From: Methylococcaceae bacterium
GTDB taxonomy: Bacteria > Pseudomonadota > Gammaproteobacteria > Methylococcales > Methylomonadaceae
DNA length: 46,312 bases
NCBI GenBank assembly: GCA_947505055.1
Contig: CANNLO010000004.1
Location: forward strand, 1 to 46,312
Reading direction: 5' to 3'
Below the pieces are notes generated by a model, which was given only the letters and a program-made list of their open reading frames with translations, searched no databases and was not told where the DNA came from. Below, piece after piece: positions 33,412-42,842 of the stretch. Numbering within the stretch: the stretch's first letter is position 1; the number at the start of each line of letters is the position of its first letter. The position numbers and the translations under genes are program-made.

Positions 33412-33627
33412 TCAATAATGTGGCGGAAGCTCCTCAACACCTTCCCCACTAGCGCCCTCGACAGACAGACTTTTAATGCGATCATTAAGCATTCTACAAG
33501 TGGCTTCCAGACGACTGATTTGCTGTTGTTGCTCACCGACAATTGTATTTAAGGTTTGCACCAAATCTTCCTGGTAAGCAGTTTTTATTTCCAGTTCAAT
33601 TATTCGATTTTCATTCATAAGTATCAT
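33412..33627 (-). CDS. slyX: SlyX family protein
   Basis: A 71-residue protein that is mostly one coiled coil (ENRIIELEIKTAYQEDLVQTLN onward; heptads of I/L/V) with the family's C-terminal EELPPHY. The role of SlyX is unknown. The first ATG overlaps the hemN stop by one base (TAATG), which supports translational coupling; an ATG three codons later (MNENRI) is also possible. It is the last gene of the leftward rnr-ccm-hemN run. Confidence 0.9.
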   Translation of the reverse strand: MILMNENRIIELEIKTAYQEDLVQTLNTIVGEQQQQISRLEATCRMLNDRIKSLSVEGASGEGVEELPPHY

Positions 33628-35009
33628 TAAATAACTTTTGAAAACTGTTGCTGTTTTTGCGCCAGATATTTATCAAACACCATACAAATATTACGAATTA
33701 ACAAGCGACCTGCCGGCAAGACCTTTATTCCATGAGTTGACATTAATAGCAAACCATCAACTTGCATTGGCACTAGTACCTGCAATTCGGAAGCAAAATA
33801 TTCGGCAAAGTTAATTGAAAATTGCTTTTCTATCGTCGCAAACACCAATTCAAAATGACAAATTGCCTGGGTAATAACTGCGCGTCGCAACTTATCATCG
33901 TCATCAAGCTCTACGCCCTTAAATACAGGTAATTGTCCCTGGCTAATCAATCTTTCATACTCATCCAATTCTTTGACATTCTGAATATAAGCATCTCCAA
34001 CCCGGCCAATCGAAGTAATACCCAAGCCCACAAGATCACAATCCGAATGTGTGGAATAGCCCTGAAAATTTCGATACAAATGACCTTCACGTTGGGCGAT
34101 TGCAAGTTCATCATCGGGTTTGGCAAAATGATCCATACCAATATAGACATAACCGGCTTCGGTCAATCGTTGCCCTACCATTTGTAAAATAGCCAACTTT
34201 ACATCAGCAGTCGGCATATCAGCATCATTAATTTGGCGCTGAGTTTTAAACCGTGTCGGCATATGTGCGTAGTTAAAAATAGAAAAGCGATCCGGAGCTA
34301 CTGCCAAAATCTTGTCCAGCGTCTTGGAAAAAGTTTCTACCGTTTGTAGTGGCAAACCGTAAATCAAATCAATGTTTGTCGAGCGAAAACCTTCTGTCCT
34401 CGCCGCATCTAAAACACTAAAGGTCTGCTCCTCACTTTGGATGCGATTGACGGCTTTTTGTACAGCGGGATCAAAATCCTGCAAGCCTAAACTAACCCGG
34501 TTAAAACCCAATTCGCGCAATTGTTTTATGGTCTGATCATTGGTTTCACGAGGATCGACTTCTATTGAATATTCTCCCTTGTCGTCATCTCTAAGCTGAA
34601 AATATTCACGAGTTACGTCCATTAGCTTTTTCATTTGCTCGTAACTTAAAAACGTCGGCGTACCGCCACCCCAATGTAATTGATTAACGACGCGTTTCTT
34701 GTCAAACAATTGGCCCTGCATGGTAATTTCTTTACACAGATTAACCAGATAGGGCTCTGCATGTTTCCGGTTTTTGGTGACAATTTTATTACAGGCGCAA
34801 TAAAAGCAAACCGTATCGCAAAAGGGAATATGGAAATATAACGACAATGGTCCACTGGCCGCATTGGACTTTGCTATGTGGCGGCGATATTCCTGATCAC
34901 CAAAACCATCGTGCAACTCCAACGCGGTCGGATAAGAAGTGTAACGCGGCCCGGATTTGTCATATCGATTGATCAAATCCAAATCGAATTTAATGGATTG
35001 ATCCATCAT
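33627..35009 (-). CDS. hemN: Oxygen-independent coproporphyrinogen III dehydrogenase
   Basis: A 460-residue radical SAM enzyme that decarboxylates coproporphyrinogen III to protoporphyrinogen IX without oxygen. YFHIPFCDTVCFYCACN shows the CxxxCxxC cluster (Cys64, Cys68, Cys71) plus the extra Cys73 of true HemN. RYTSYPTALEL at the N-terminus and LHWGGGTPTFLS (SAM contact) are also diagnostic and separate it from HemW. It overlaps ccmI by 4 nt (ATGA type), so heme supply and cytochrome c maturation are on one transcript. Confidence 0.95.
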   Translation of the reverse strand: MMDQSIKFDLDLINRYDKSGPRYTSYPTALELHDGFGDQEYRRHIAKSNAASGPLSLYFHIPFCDTVCFYCACNKIVTKNRKHAEPYLVNLCKEITMQGQLFDKKRVVNQLHWGGGTPTFLSYEQMKKLMDVTREYFQLRDDDKGEYSIEVDPRETNDQTIKQLRELGFNRVSLGLQDFDPAVQKAVNRIQSEEQTFSVLDAARTEGFRSTNIDLIYGLPLQTVETFSKTLDKILAVAPDRFSIFNYAHMPTRFKTQRQINDADMPTADVKLAILQMVGQRLTEAGYVYIGMDHFAKPDDELAIAQREGHLYRNFQGYSTHSDCDLVGLGITSIGRVGDAYIQNVKELDEYERLISQGQLPVFKGVELDDDDKLRRAVITQAICHFELVFATIEKQFSINFAEYFASELQVLVPMQVDGLLLMSTHGIKVLPAGRLLIRNICMVFDKYLAQKQQQFSKVI

Positions 35010-36250
35010 TTAACCTGGCTGTTAATAAGAATTTTGTGACTATTCTTATCTGCTATAGCCACTTGCTCAATCACACCAATAAGATCACCCGGCTGCTTCA
35101 TCGCATTACCGGATTTAGAAATACGCGCCAGAAGTTTAACCTGCTCGAAGTTTGATAACTTCATGGTTGGCATCATTGCCATCGCATCGGTTAAGGTTAT
35201 CGTTAAAGGCAGTTCAGAGACTTGTTTACGAACAATCGCCAAAGGCATTTGGGGACCCGATAATGCTTGCGCATAAACAAAAACGGTATCACTAGGTTCG
35301 GCTTTCATTTCAGGAGATAGAGCCACCTGAATTTCAAGGCTCGCAACTGCATTCAAAGCTTGATCTTTAGATACTGCTTGCTCTGGTTTTGTTTCTGCCT
35401 GCGCTCCACTTTCGGGCATCTGGGTATCCAGCTTTGCCATCAAGCCTTGTATTTCCTGCAAAGCATCTGACCCCTCTGGCAACAAAGGTTCCAGTTTTTT
35501 CCAGAGAGTCATTGCCTCAACCAATTCACCAGCTTGTGCCTTTGCCATTCCGCCTAACCAAAGACCCGTGATATTTTCCGGCTCTATTGCCAACGCTTTA
35601 AAAACCAGTTCCGCAGGTTTTCCAGCTAATTCCTCATTATTCACAAACGCCAAAGCATCGGCATAAAGCAACATAACTTCCGGTTTATCACCCATTATGG
35701 AATAGGCGCGTTCATAAGCTGAAACGGCTTTAGGAAATTGTTCCAAATATTTGTAAGAGCGACCAAGCATAAGCCAGCCCTGAGCATCATTAGGTTCTTT
35801 TTCCAATCGCGCGGCAAGTCCGGTAACCATGCTAATCATTTGTTCGCGTTCGGCTACGCCCTGATTTGCTGCAGTTTGCGAACCGGGCGTTAAAGATTGA
35901 TAGCTTCCCAGAGTCCAATAAAGCAAACCCGCACCTAACGGGATGGCCAACATCAATACAATTGCCATCCAACGACCTTCCGTCGATGATAACTTTACAG
36001 GACTTTGTATATCAAGATCATCACTTAAAGCCTGTTCAAGCTCTTGTAATTGTTCCTCATAAAGCACCTGACTTAAATTGCCGCCCTGTAATTGCTCTTT
36101 AAGCTCGACTAGTCTTTGCTTTGCAATAGCAATGTTATGTTGATCTATGTCGGCCGCTGCGAGTGGCCGTTTCCTCCACAGAGGTGGTAGCACTATCAAA
36201 AAAGCGATTAAGATCATTACGCTAACGATCAACAAAAAAAGCATATTCAA
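35006..36250 (-). CDS. ccmI: Cytochrome c biogenesis protein CcmI
   Basis: A 414-residue protein that presents apocytochrome c to the heme-lyase complex. Two N-terminal helices (about 3-22 and 93-112) flank a cytoplasmic loop with a leucine-zipper-like pattern (KQRLVELKEQLQGGNLSQVLYEEQLQELEQALSDD). The periplasmic part has TPR repeats (DAQGWLMLGRSYKYLEQFPKAVSAYERAY) and a C-terminal beta-rich domain (PSDTVFVYAQALSGPQMPLAIVRK). Its start overlaps the ccmH stop by 4 nt. Confidence 0.92.
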   Translation of the reverse strand: MNMLFLLIVSVMILIAFLIVLPPLWRKRPLAAADIDQHNIAIAKQRLVELKEQLQGGNLSQVLYEEQLQELEQALSDDLDIQSPVKLSSTEGRWMAIVLMLAIPLGAGLLYWTLGSYQSLTPGSQTAANQGVAEREQMISMVTGLAARLEKEPNDAQGWLMLGRSYKYLEQFPKAVSAYERAYSIMGDKPEVMLLYADALAFVNNEELAGKPAELVFKALAIEPENITGLWLGGMAKAQAGELVEAMTLWKKLEPLLPEGSDALQEIQGLMAKLDTQMPESGAQAETKPEQAVSKDQALNAVASLEIQVALSPEMKAEPSDTVFVYAQALSGPQMPLAIVRKQVSELPLTITLTDAMAMMPTMKLSNFEQVKLLARISKSGNAMKQPGDLIGVIEQVAIADKNSHKILINSQVK

Positions 36251-36735
36251 GACAGATCACCTTTCTCTAACAAGTTACGAACTTTTGCCAATTTCTCATC
36301 CTTTTCTTTATTATCATCTCCCTGTTCTGCGAGAGAATTCTGACTAGTGGCTGTCTTTTTTCGCCGCACAAACAAAAAAACAGTGGTAAGTCCAATCAAT
36401 AAAAACAGCACAGGCCCGAGCCAAAGCAAACTGGTCTTGGCCTTAAACTGAGGATTATATAGTACAAAATCTCCATAGCGATCAATCATAAACTGGACGA
36501 TGTCTTGTTTCGACTTACCCTGTTCAATCATTTCGTAAACCTGTCTGCGCAAATCTGCTGCGAGCTCAGCATTGGAATCCCCAATGGTCTGATTTTGACA
36601 AACAAGACAGCGTAGTTCCAAAATAAGGTTTTCGTAAACCTTTTGTTGTTCCAGGTTATCAAATTTTCGGTATTCGCTAATCGCGCAGACTGAACCGGAA
36701 AATATCAACAGGAAGACAAGACATAATTTTTTCAT
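36247..36735 (-). CDS. ccmH: Cytochrome c biogenesis protein CcmH
   Basis: A 162-residue thiol-redox subunit that reduces the apocytochrome CxxCH motif with CcmG. Signal peptide or anchor at 1-19, then LRCLVCQNQTIGDSNAELA with Cys43 and Cys46, and one helix (about 104-122). Its length is that of a stand-alone CcmH, with CcmI as a separate gene rather than the fused form of E. coli. Tightly packed with ccmG (one-base overlap). Confidence 0.94.
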   Translation of the reverse strand: MKKLCLVFLLIFSGSVCAISEYRKFDNLEQQKVYENLILELRCLVCQNQTIGDSNAELAADLRRQVYEMIEQGKSKQDIVQFMIDRYGDFVLYNPQFKAKTSLLWLGPVLFLLIGLTTVFLFVRRKKTATSQNSLAEQGDDNKEKDEKLAKVRNLLEKGDLS

Positions 36736-37268
36736 TAATTCTCAGCCTGTAATTTGGCAATCCAAGGTAGAAATACTTTCTGTACATCTTCTGCAGTAAC
36801 TGGACCGGTATGCTTGTAACGAATCACACCTTGCTTATCAATAACAAAAGTTTCCGGGACTCCGTATACACCATAGTCTATGCCAATTCGGCCATCCTGA
36901 TCCATTATGCTGACATCATAAGGATTACCCAATTGACTTAACCAGTTTTTTGCATCTTCAGGTTCATCTTTATAATTAAGACCAACAATAACGGCGGCTT
37001 TTGTTTTAGCCATCTGATTAAGTATCGGATGCTCTGATCGACAAGAAACACACCACGAGGCCCAAACATTAAAGAGCCAGACTTTTCCTTTTAAATCGGC
37101 AGGCGTCAGTTTTTGTTCCGGAGTTTGCAGCTTAGGCGCAGAAAATACCGGAGCCACTTTATCAACTAAAGGCGAGGGAATCTCGTTAGGATGAAGATTC
37201 AAGCCTAACGCCAGAAATATCGCCAAAACGATAAATAATACCAAGGGTAAAAGAAACTTAAGCATCAT
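36735..37268 (-). CDS. ccmG: Thiol-disulfide interchange protein CcmG/DsbE
   Basis: A 177-residue membrane-anchored thioredoxin-like protein. An N-terminal helix (MMLKFLLPLVLFIVLAIFL) is followed by the thioredoxin fold with NVWASWCVSCRSEHP (WCxxC) and the cis-Pro region in YGVYGVPETFVIDK, including the acidic/GVPET signature of the family. I chose the ATG pair after AAGG (6 nt spacing); this start lies 11 nt inside the end of ccmF in another frame. An upstream in-frame start would add 17 poorly fitting residues. Confidence 0.93.
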   Translation of the reverse strand: MMLKFLLPLVLFIVLAIFLALGLNLHPNEIPSPLVDKVAPVFSAPKLQTPEQKLTPADLKGKVWLFNVWASWCVSCRSEHPILNQMAKTKAAVIVGLNYKDEPEDAKNWLSQLGNPYDVSIMDQDGRIGIDYGVYGVPETFVIDKQGVIRYKHTGPVTAEDVQKVFLPWIAKLQAEN

Positions 37269-39213
37269 CCGGCACCTTGCTAACCGAAGACATTTTATAT
37301 CGCCTGTCACAAGCCGCAATCAAACCGCCAGCCGCCATAAACAATGCCCCCAGCCAAATCCAGCGAATAAAGGATTTGTAATAAACTCTCATGCTCCAGG
37401 CACCCTGTTCACCCAGGGGTTCACCGATTGCCACAAATAAATCCCTGAATAAACCAGCATCAATAGCCGCTTCAGTCATAGGCATTTTTCGCACCTGATA
37501 AATGCGTTTTTGCGGTTCCAACTTGGCAACTTCTTCACCTTTATAGCTAACAGTAACAAATGCCTGTTGGGCAATATAATTGGGGCCCTGGTTCTGTTTT
37601 ACGCCATGAAATTCAAAAATATAGCCAGACATATCCAGCGTATCGCCAGGAGACATTCGAACATCTTTTTCAACACTGTAAACAGAGGTTAGTGAAATAC
37701 CAATTACAAACACGGCAATCCCCATGTGCGCAACAGTCATTCCGTAAAAACCGGCGGGTATTGATTGCAGGCGTTGCATTGAAAATCCCTGCGAACCTAT
37801 CCGCTCGTAAAAGGAAAGCAACGTGATTGCAACTGTCCACAATGCCAAAGTCAAACCTAACACTGCACCCCAAGAATAAAAAGGTAGCCCCAAGGGAATC
37901 AGCAAGCCCCCGATAACGCAAACTAAAACGATCCAACGTACTTTTAAGGCAATAACGTTGATATTGTCTCTTTTCCAGCGCAATAACATCCCCAAACCCA
38001 CAGCTATCGCCAGCGGCGCCATTAACGGAATGAACACGGCATTAAAGTACGGAGGTCCGACAGAAATCTTGCCCAACCCCAAGGCATCAATCGCCAACGG
38101 ATATAAAGTACCCAACAAGATGCTGGCAGCAGTAACGACTAGCAATACGTTATTTAACAATATCGCCGATTCTCTGGACACCAATTCAAAACTTGCACTA
38201 CTTTTAACGTAGGGCGCTCTTATCGCATAAAGCAATAACGACCCGCCTACGACTACAGCAAGAAAAACCAGAATAAATAAACCTCTGGCAGGATCACTGG
38301 CAAAGGCATGCACAGAAGTTAATACACCGGAACGTACCAGGAATGTGCCCAACAAACTTAATGAAAAAGCAAAAATCGCCAACAAAACTGTCCAGGTTTT
38401 AAAAACACCGCGTTTTTCGGTAGCTCCTAACGAATGTATCAGCGCGGTGCCTACCAGCCAAGGCATGAATGATGCGTTTTCGACTGGATCCCAAAACCAC
38501 CAACCGCCCCAGCCGAGCTCGTAATAAGCCCACCAACTGCCCAAGGCGATGCCGATAGTCAAGAACATCCATGCGATATTTGTCCACGGTCTGGACCAAC
38601 GCGCCCAAGCCGCATCCAACCGACCTTCGAGCAACGCGGCAATGGCAAAAGCAAAAGCCACAGAAAAACCCACATAGCCCATATATAGCATAGGAGGATG
38701 AATGGCCAGGCCAGGATCCTGCAACAATGGATTTAGATCACGACCTTCCATCGGCGCGGGAAACAGGCGTTCAAACGGATTCGAGGTCAGCAATAAAAAC
38801 AGGATAAAGCCAATAGAAACCAAACCCATTACCCCTAAAACCCGGGCAACTGTTGCTTCGGGGATATTTTTGCTGAACTGCGCAACCAATCCGGTCCATA
38901 TTGTTAATACTAAACCCCACAATAATAAAGAACCTTCATGCGCACCCCAAACCCCTGAAATTAAATACAGAGTGGGTAACGCCGTGTTAGAGTTAGTTGC
39001 AATATACTTAACAGAAAAATCATGAGTCAAACAGCTATACGTTAAACAAGCGTATGCGAGCGCCATGAATAACAGCTGCCCGAATGCCGCCGGTTTGGCT
39101 ACGGCAACCCAACCTGCCATGCCACGAAATGCACCAATAATTGGCAAGGTGCCTAAAACTATAGCCATACATAAGGCTAAAATTAACGAGAAATGTCCAA
39201 GTTCTGCAATCAT
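37258..39213 (-). CDS. ccmF: Heme lyase subunit CcmF
   Basis: A 651-residue polytopic protein, core of the cytochrome c synthetase. It has the WWD domain LGWGGWWFWDPVENASFMPW (about 233-252) and conserved His in IHPPMLYMGYVG and near AHEGSLLLWG, which hold heme; about 14-15 helices. Length equals the family norm (about 650). It follows ccmE by 2 nt. Confidence 0.96.
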   Translation of the reverse strand: MIAELGHFSLILALCMAIVLGTLPIIGAFRGMAGWVAVAKPAAFGQLLFMALAYACLTYSCLTHDFSVKYIATNSNTALPTLYLISGVWGAHEGSLLLWGLVLTIWTGLVAQFSKNIPEATVARVLGVMGLVSIGFILFLLLTSNPFERLFPAPMEGRDLNPLLQDPGLAIHPPMLYMGYVGFSVAFAFAIAALLEGRLDAAWARWSRPWTNIAWMFLTIGIALGSWWAYYELGWGGWWFWDPVENASFMPWLVGTALIHSLGATEKRGVFKTWTVLLAIFAFSLSLLGTFLVRSGVLTSVHAFASDPARGLFILVFLAVVVGGSLLLYAIRAPYVKSSASFELVSRESAILLNNVLLVVTAASILLGTLYPLAIDALGLGKISVGPPYFNAVFIPLMAPLAIAVGLGMLLRWKRDNINVIALKVRWIVLVCVIGGLLIPLGLPFYSWGAVLGLTLALWTVAITLLSFYERIGSQGFSMQRLQSIPAGFYGMTVAHMGIAVFVIGISLTSVYSVEKDVRMSPGDTLDMSGYIFEFHGVKQNQGPNYIAQQAFVTVSYKGEEVAKLEPQKRIYQVRKMPMTEAAIDAGLFRDLFVAIGEPLGEQGAWSMRVYYKSFIRWIWLGALFMAAGGLIAACDRRYKMSSVSKVPDDA

Positions 39214-39215
39214 TA

Positions 39216-39659
39216 CTACTCGCCTTTAACTGGCTGTGACTGATTTTTCAAACTGTCTTTTACTTCTGGCGGCATATAGTTTTCATCGTGCTTGGCCAAT
39301 ACTTCTTGTGCGATAAATACACCTTGTGGATTTAATCTGCCATTAGCCACGATACCTTGACCTTCTCTGAATAAGTCCGGCAAGATTCCTGTGTATTCGA
39401 CAGTGACTTCTTTACTAAAGTCAGTCAATTTAAAACGTACCATCATCCCGTCATTAGGTCTTTCCAAAGAACCTTTAATAACCAGTCCACCAAGACGAAA
39501 TAAAGTGTCTTTTGGAGCTTTACCTTCTACAACATCAGTCGTAGAAAAAAAATACATTAAATTATCGTTAAATGATCTAAGCGCGAAGAACGTAGCCAAG
39601 CCAGCTCCAATAACCATCAAACCGATAAGAATTAAGCGTTGTTTTCTATGTGTTTTCAT
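39216..39659 (-). CDS. ccmE: Heme chaperone CcmE
   Basis: A 147-residue periplasmic protein with an N-terminal anchor (about 8-27) and the heme-binding LAKHDENYMPPEV: His124 forms the covalent bond to heme and Tyr128 is the axial ligand. HxxxY is the gammaproteobacterial form. It follows ccmD by only a base or so. Confidence 0.96.
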   Translation of the reverse strand: MKTHRKQRLILIGLMVIGAGLATFFALRSFNDNLMYFFSTTDVVEGKAPKDTLFRLGGLVIKGSLERPNDGMMVRFKLTDFSKEVTVEYTGILPDLFREGQGIVANGRLNPQGVFIAQEVLAKHDENYMPPEVKDSLKNQSQPVKGE

Positions 39660-39660
39660 A

Positions 39661-39822
39661 TTATTGTCGATTTTTCTTAAGTGCGAGTGAACGTAAAAAC
39701 CGTTTGCGTTGAGTCACTGGAATTATGATATTGGCAAGCAACACTATCAAAGTTAGACCATAGGAAGTCCAGACATAAAAGGCGTACCCCCCCATGGCGA
39801 AAAACGCTTGCATACTGTTCAT
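39661..39822 (-). CDS. ccmD: Heme exporter protein CcmD
   Basis: A 53-residue single-pass protein that helps release holo-CcmE from the CcmABC complex. It begins MNSMQAFFAMGGYAFYVWTS, typical of CcmD, followed by the helix YGLTLIVLLANIIIP and a basic tail (QRKRFLRSLALKKNRQ). Its ATG overlaps the ccmC stop by one base (TAATG), and it stops just before ccmE. Confidence 0.93.
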   Translation of the reverse strand: MNSMQAFFAMGGYAFYVWTSYGLTLIVLLANIIIPVTQRKRFLRSLALKKNRQ

Positions 39823-40583
39823 TATCTTGACCCTGAAATTAGATTTTTAACCCACTGTGAATTTCGCTCACGTTGCAATAATTCGACTCGCGCCCGTTGT
39901 AACATAGCTATCAAATAATAAAATTTAAACGATAGCGCCATTAGTAATAATGGAATTAACATGCTGACATGAATGGATGGCTTGTCCATTTTTGTTACTG
40001 TTGGACCTTGGTGCAAGGTGTTCCACCATACGACCGAGTAATGAATAATCGGAATATTTACCACGCCGACCAAGGCTAGAATTGCAACCGCCCTCGAGGC
40101 AGTTCGCTTATCGTCAATTGCACCGTATAAGCCTATAACTCCAAGATACAAAAACAATAATATCAACTCAGATGTTAAGCGCGCATCCCAGACCCACCAA
40201 GTTCCCCACATGGGTTTACCCCAAAGTGACCCGGTAACCAACGCGATAAACGTAAAACTGGCGCCGACTGATGCACTGCTAATGGCGACGATCTCAGCCA
40301 ATTTTATATGCCAGACCAAGCCTATTGCCCCGGCAACTGCCATAACCACATAAATAAACAAGGACATCCAGGCACTTGGCACATGTATGTAGATAATTCG
40401 ATAACTATCTCCCTGTTGATAATCTGTAGGGGCGAGCACAAGTCCGCCATAAAGGCCGGCAACTGTTATCAATACAAATGCGCTTACCAACCAAGGCATA
40501 AGTCGCTCTGTAAATGCATAAAAATGAGGCGGTGAAGCCATACGATGAAAAAAGAGAACGACGCGATCTGGTATTAGAAACAT
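39822..40583 (-). CDS. ccmC: Heme exporter protein CcmC
   Basis: A 253-residue six-helix protein of the heme-handling superfamily, which loads heme onto CcmE. It has the WWD motif MWGTWWVWDARLTSELILLFLYLG and conserved His in IYIHVPSAWMS and NIPIIHYSVVWWNTLHQGP. It is 159 nt downstream of ccmB, the only sizeable gap in the ccm run; I see no clear promoter or terminator in that gap. Confidence 0.95.
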   Translation of the reverse strand: MFLIPDRVVLFFHRMASPPHFYAFTERLMPWLVSAFVLITVAGLYGGLVLAPTDYQQGDSYRIIYIHVPSAWMSLFIYVVMAVAGAIGLVWHIKLAEIVAISSASVGASFTFIALVTGSLWGKPMWGTWWVWDARLTSELILLFLYLGVIGLYGAIDDKRTASRAVAILALVGVVNIPIIHYSVVWWNTLHQGPTVTKMDKPSIHVSMLIPLLLMALSFKFYYLIAMLQRARVELLQRERNSQWVKNLISGSR

Positions 40584-40742
40584 AGGATTCAGCTGAAAGG
40601 TTTATGGCGAAAACATCAAAACTAAGGATAAATAGCCTATCTGTGTAACTTCTCGTTATTTACATACGTTAAATTGAAATTTTGGCGCAGGCAATTTTCA
40701 TTTATGACAAGCTAAACAATTGTTATATTCTACGAGATATTA

Positions 40743-41417
40743 TCAATTTATACTCATTTTTAATGCTGCAGCTACAGGTAATGGCGCCAGGACCAGCGCC
40801 ATCAATAAAATTGAAATCAGGATATTAATCTGTGCATCTACCGGCAAGCCACTACTTGCCATTTGCACTGCATTCCCAGCAAAAATCAAAACTGGCACAT
40901 ATAAAGGCAAAACCAACAAAGATAAAATCATGCCACCACGTCGCAATCCTACAGTTAGCGCTACTCCAATTGCACCGATTAAACTTAACACTGGTGTACC
41001 AAGCAACAAAGTCAGTAATAAAACACCTAACGAATTATTGGGCATGCCTAAAAACACCGCCAATAAAGGCGCCACAACCAACAAAGGTAAACCTGTAACC
41101 AACCAGTGAGCGATTATTTTACCCAACACCAACACTGATGTTGGATGCGGACTTAATAATATTTGTTCCAAAGAACCATCATCAAAATCAGAACGAAACA
41201 GACTATCCAGTGACAACATCGCTGCCAATAATGCAGAAACCCATATTACACCAGGTGCTATAGCTTGTAACAATCGAGGTTCAGCTCCAATGCCCAAGGG
41301 AAAAAGTGTTATTACCAAGACAAAAAATAGTAGCGGATTTGCTATTTCAGACCGACGACGCAATGCCAAAACTAGGTCGCGCCGAATAATTGCAAAAAAA
41401 GCTTGTGTTAAATACAT
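40743..41417 (-). CDS. ccmB: Heme exporter permease CcmB
   Basis: A 224-residue ABC permease with six predicted helices. RRDLVLALRRRSEIANPLLFFVLVITLFPLGIG near the start and SLFRSDFDDGSLEQILLSP (the coupling region) are characteristic. With CcmA it powers release of holo-CcmE from CcmC. It abuts ccmA with a one-base overlap. Confidence 0.94.
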   Translation of the reverse strand: MYLTQAFFAIIRRDLVLALRRRSEIANPLLFFVLVITLFPLGIGAEPRLLQAIAPGVIWVSALLAAMLSLDSLFRSDFDDGSLEQILLSPHPTSVLVLGKIIAHWLVTGLPLLVVAPLLAVFLGMPNNSLGVLLLTLLLGTPVLSLIGAIGVALTVGLRRGGMILSLLVLPLYVPVLIFAGNAVQMASSGLPVDAQINILISILLMALVLAPLPVAAALKMSIN

Positions 41418-42028
41418 CAGGATAAGTTAATTCGTAAAACATCAACATCATGCAAATCAATATCATGATGCGAAGTGAGCACAATCATTCCGCCATTAGC
41501 ACAATGCTCAGTCATTAAAGTTTCAATGAGAGCAATGCCCTGCTTGTCCAATGAGGTAAATGGCTCGTCCAGAATCCATAGAACATTATCTGTAATCAAT
41601 AACCTGGCTAATGAAAGTCGTCTTTTCTGTCCCGCCGACAAGGCCTGAACAAGAACATCATCATAGCCTGCCAAATTAACTTTCCACAGCGCTTCATTTA
41701 TGGAGTATTGTCCTGTAGCATTTAAAGCCTGTGCTATTTTCAAGTTTTCTAATACAGACAGTTCTCTTTTAACACCGTCCAAATGTCCAACATAAGCCAT
41801 TTGCGCATAAAACTGACTGTCATTTACTGCATCACCACACCAACGTATTTCACCGGAATCGGGCTGACGAAAACCGCATAAGATTCTAAGTAACGATGTT
41901 TTACCGCTGCCATTCTTGCCCTCCAGCAATAAAATTTGTCCTGAAAGCACTTCAAATGTCAATTGCTGAAACAGTAAACGGTCATCACGAATACAGCTTA
42001 AATCAATGCCTTGAAGCATAGGAATCAA
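41417..42028 (-). CDS. ccmA: Heme exporter ATP-binding protein CcmA
   Basis: A 203-residue ABC ATPase. Walker A is LEGKNGSGKTSLLR, the signature LSAGQKRRLSLARLL and Walker B VLWILDEPFTSLD with the catalytic Glu; the H-loop His is in LTSHHD. AGGGG lies 6 nt before a TTG that gives the longer start used here; the ATG three codons later (MLQGIDLSC) fits homologues better but is far from that ribosome site. The start is therefore unsettled by nine bases. Confidence 0.95.
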   Translation of the reverse strand: MIPMLQGIDLSCIRDDRLLFQQLTFEVLSGQILLLEGKNGSGKTSLLRILCGFRQPDSGEIRWCGDAVNDSQFYAQMAYVGHLDGVKRELSVLENLKIAQALNATGQYSINEALWKVNLAGYDDVLVQALSAGQKRRLSLARLLITDNVLWILDEPFTSLDKQGIALIETLMTEHCANGGMIVLTSHHDIDLHDVDVLRINLS

Positions 42029-42040
42029 AACACACCCCTT

Positions 42041-42072
42041 ATTTTATCGACTGAGCTAGAGCATAATGCCAA
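42041..42072 (-). promoter_or_regulatory. Candidate promoter for the ccm operon
   Basis: TTGGCA followed, after about 18 nt, by GATAAAAT, just upstream of ccmA in the 70-nt gap after rlmB. The spacing or -10 fit is imperfect. Confidence 0.3.
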
Positions 42073-42098
42073 CATAAAAAAAGTCTCTTTTGCATTGA

Positions 42099-42842
42099 TT
42101 AATTCGCCAATCGTTGCCTTACGGATTCATAGAGCAACACACCGGTTGCTACTGACAGATTGAGACTTTCTACCTGCCCTTGCATTGGTAGCTTTACCAA
42201 TAAATCACATTGCTGTTTGGTTAAACGTCTTAAACCTTTTCCTTCTGCACCTATTACCACCGCTAAAGGCACTGTAAAATCTGTTTGATAAGCTGTCTGA
42301 GTTGCTTCGCCAGCCGCTCCCATAACCCAGATGCCTTGCTCTTTTAACCAACGCAAAGTTCTGGCCAAATTGGTAACCTGATAAACAGGAACTGTTTCAG
42401 CTGCTCCACTTGCAACTTTACAGACAGTTGGCGTAATCCCAGTAGCGTTATCTTTTGTAATAATCACCCCATTTACTCCGGTTGCATCTGCAGTTCTAAG
42501 GCAGGCACCAAAATTATGAGGATCTTGAACATTATCCAATACCAAAAACAAAGCCGCGCTTGATAACATTAAAACAGCATCTTTTAGCTCAGCTTCTGAT
42601 AATTCAGCTGGCATTTCAACTTCCAGAACTATGCCTTGGTGATTATTGCTATCGGCAAGTTTATCCAGTTTTTTGCGGTCAACTTTTTCAGGTTCAATTC
42701 CCAAATCCAACAAATCATCGACCAACCGCAACAATCTCTTATCTTGCCTTTGACTATCTACCCAAGCTTTACCAATTTTTTTGGGAGAATAATCTAAAGC
42801 AGATTGCACTGAATGAATGCCATAAATTTTACTTATTTTCAT
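42099..42842 (-). CDS. rlmB: 23S rRNA 2'-O-methyltransferase RlmB (G2251)
   Basis: A 247-residue SPOUT enzyme. The N-terminal substrate domain (KISKIYGIHSVQSALDY to about 80) is followed by the trefoil-knot domain with FLVLDNVQDPHNFGACLRTAD (motif 1), AVVIGAEGKGLRRLTKQ (motif 2) and LNLSVATGVLLYESVRQR (motif 3). It overlaps the rnr stop by 4 nt; the rnr-rlmB pairing is common in gammaproteobacteria and supports the RlmB assignment over TrmH. Confidence 0.95.
   Translation of the reverse strand: MKISKIYGIHSVQSALDYSPKKIGKAWVDSQRQDKRLLRLVDDLLDLGIEPEKVDRKKLDKLADSNNHQGIVLEVEMPAELSEAELKDAVLMLSSAALFLVLDNVQDPHNFGACLRTADATGVNGVIITKDNATGITPTVCKVASGAAETVPVYQVTNLARTLRWLKEQGIWVMGAAGEATQTAYQTDFTVPLAVVIGAEGKGLRRLTKQQCDLLVKLPMQGQVESLNLSVATGVLLYESVRQRLAN

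Noticed and set aside
33364..33552. 62-codon rightward frame over slyX
   Set aside because: It lies antisense to slyX, which has a clear coiled-coil pattern and coupling to hemN; the rightward frame has no recognisable features.
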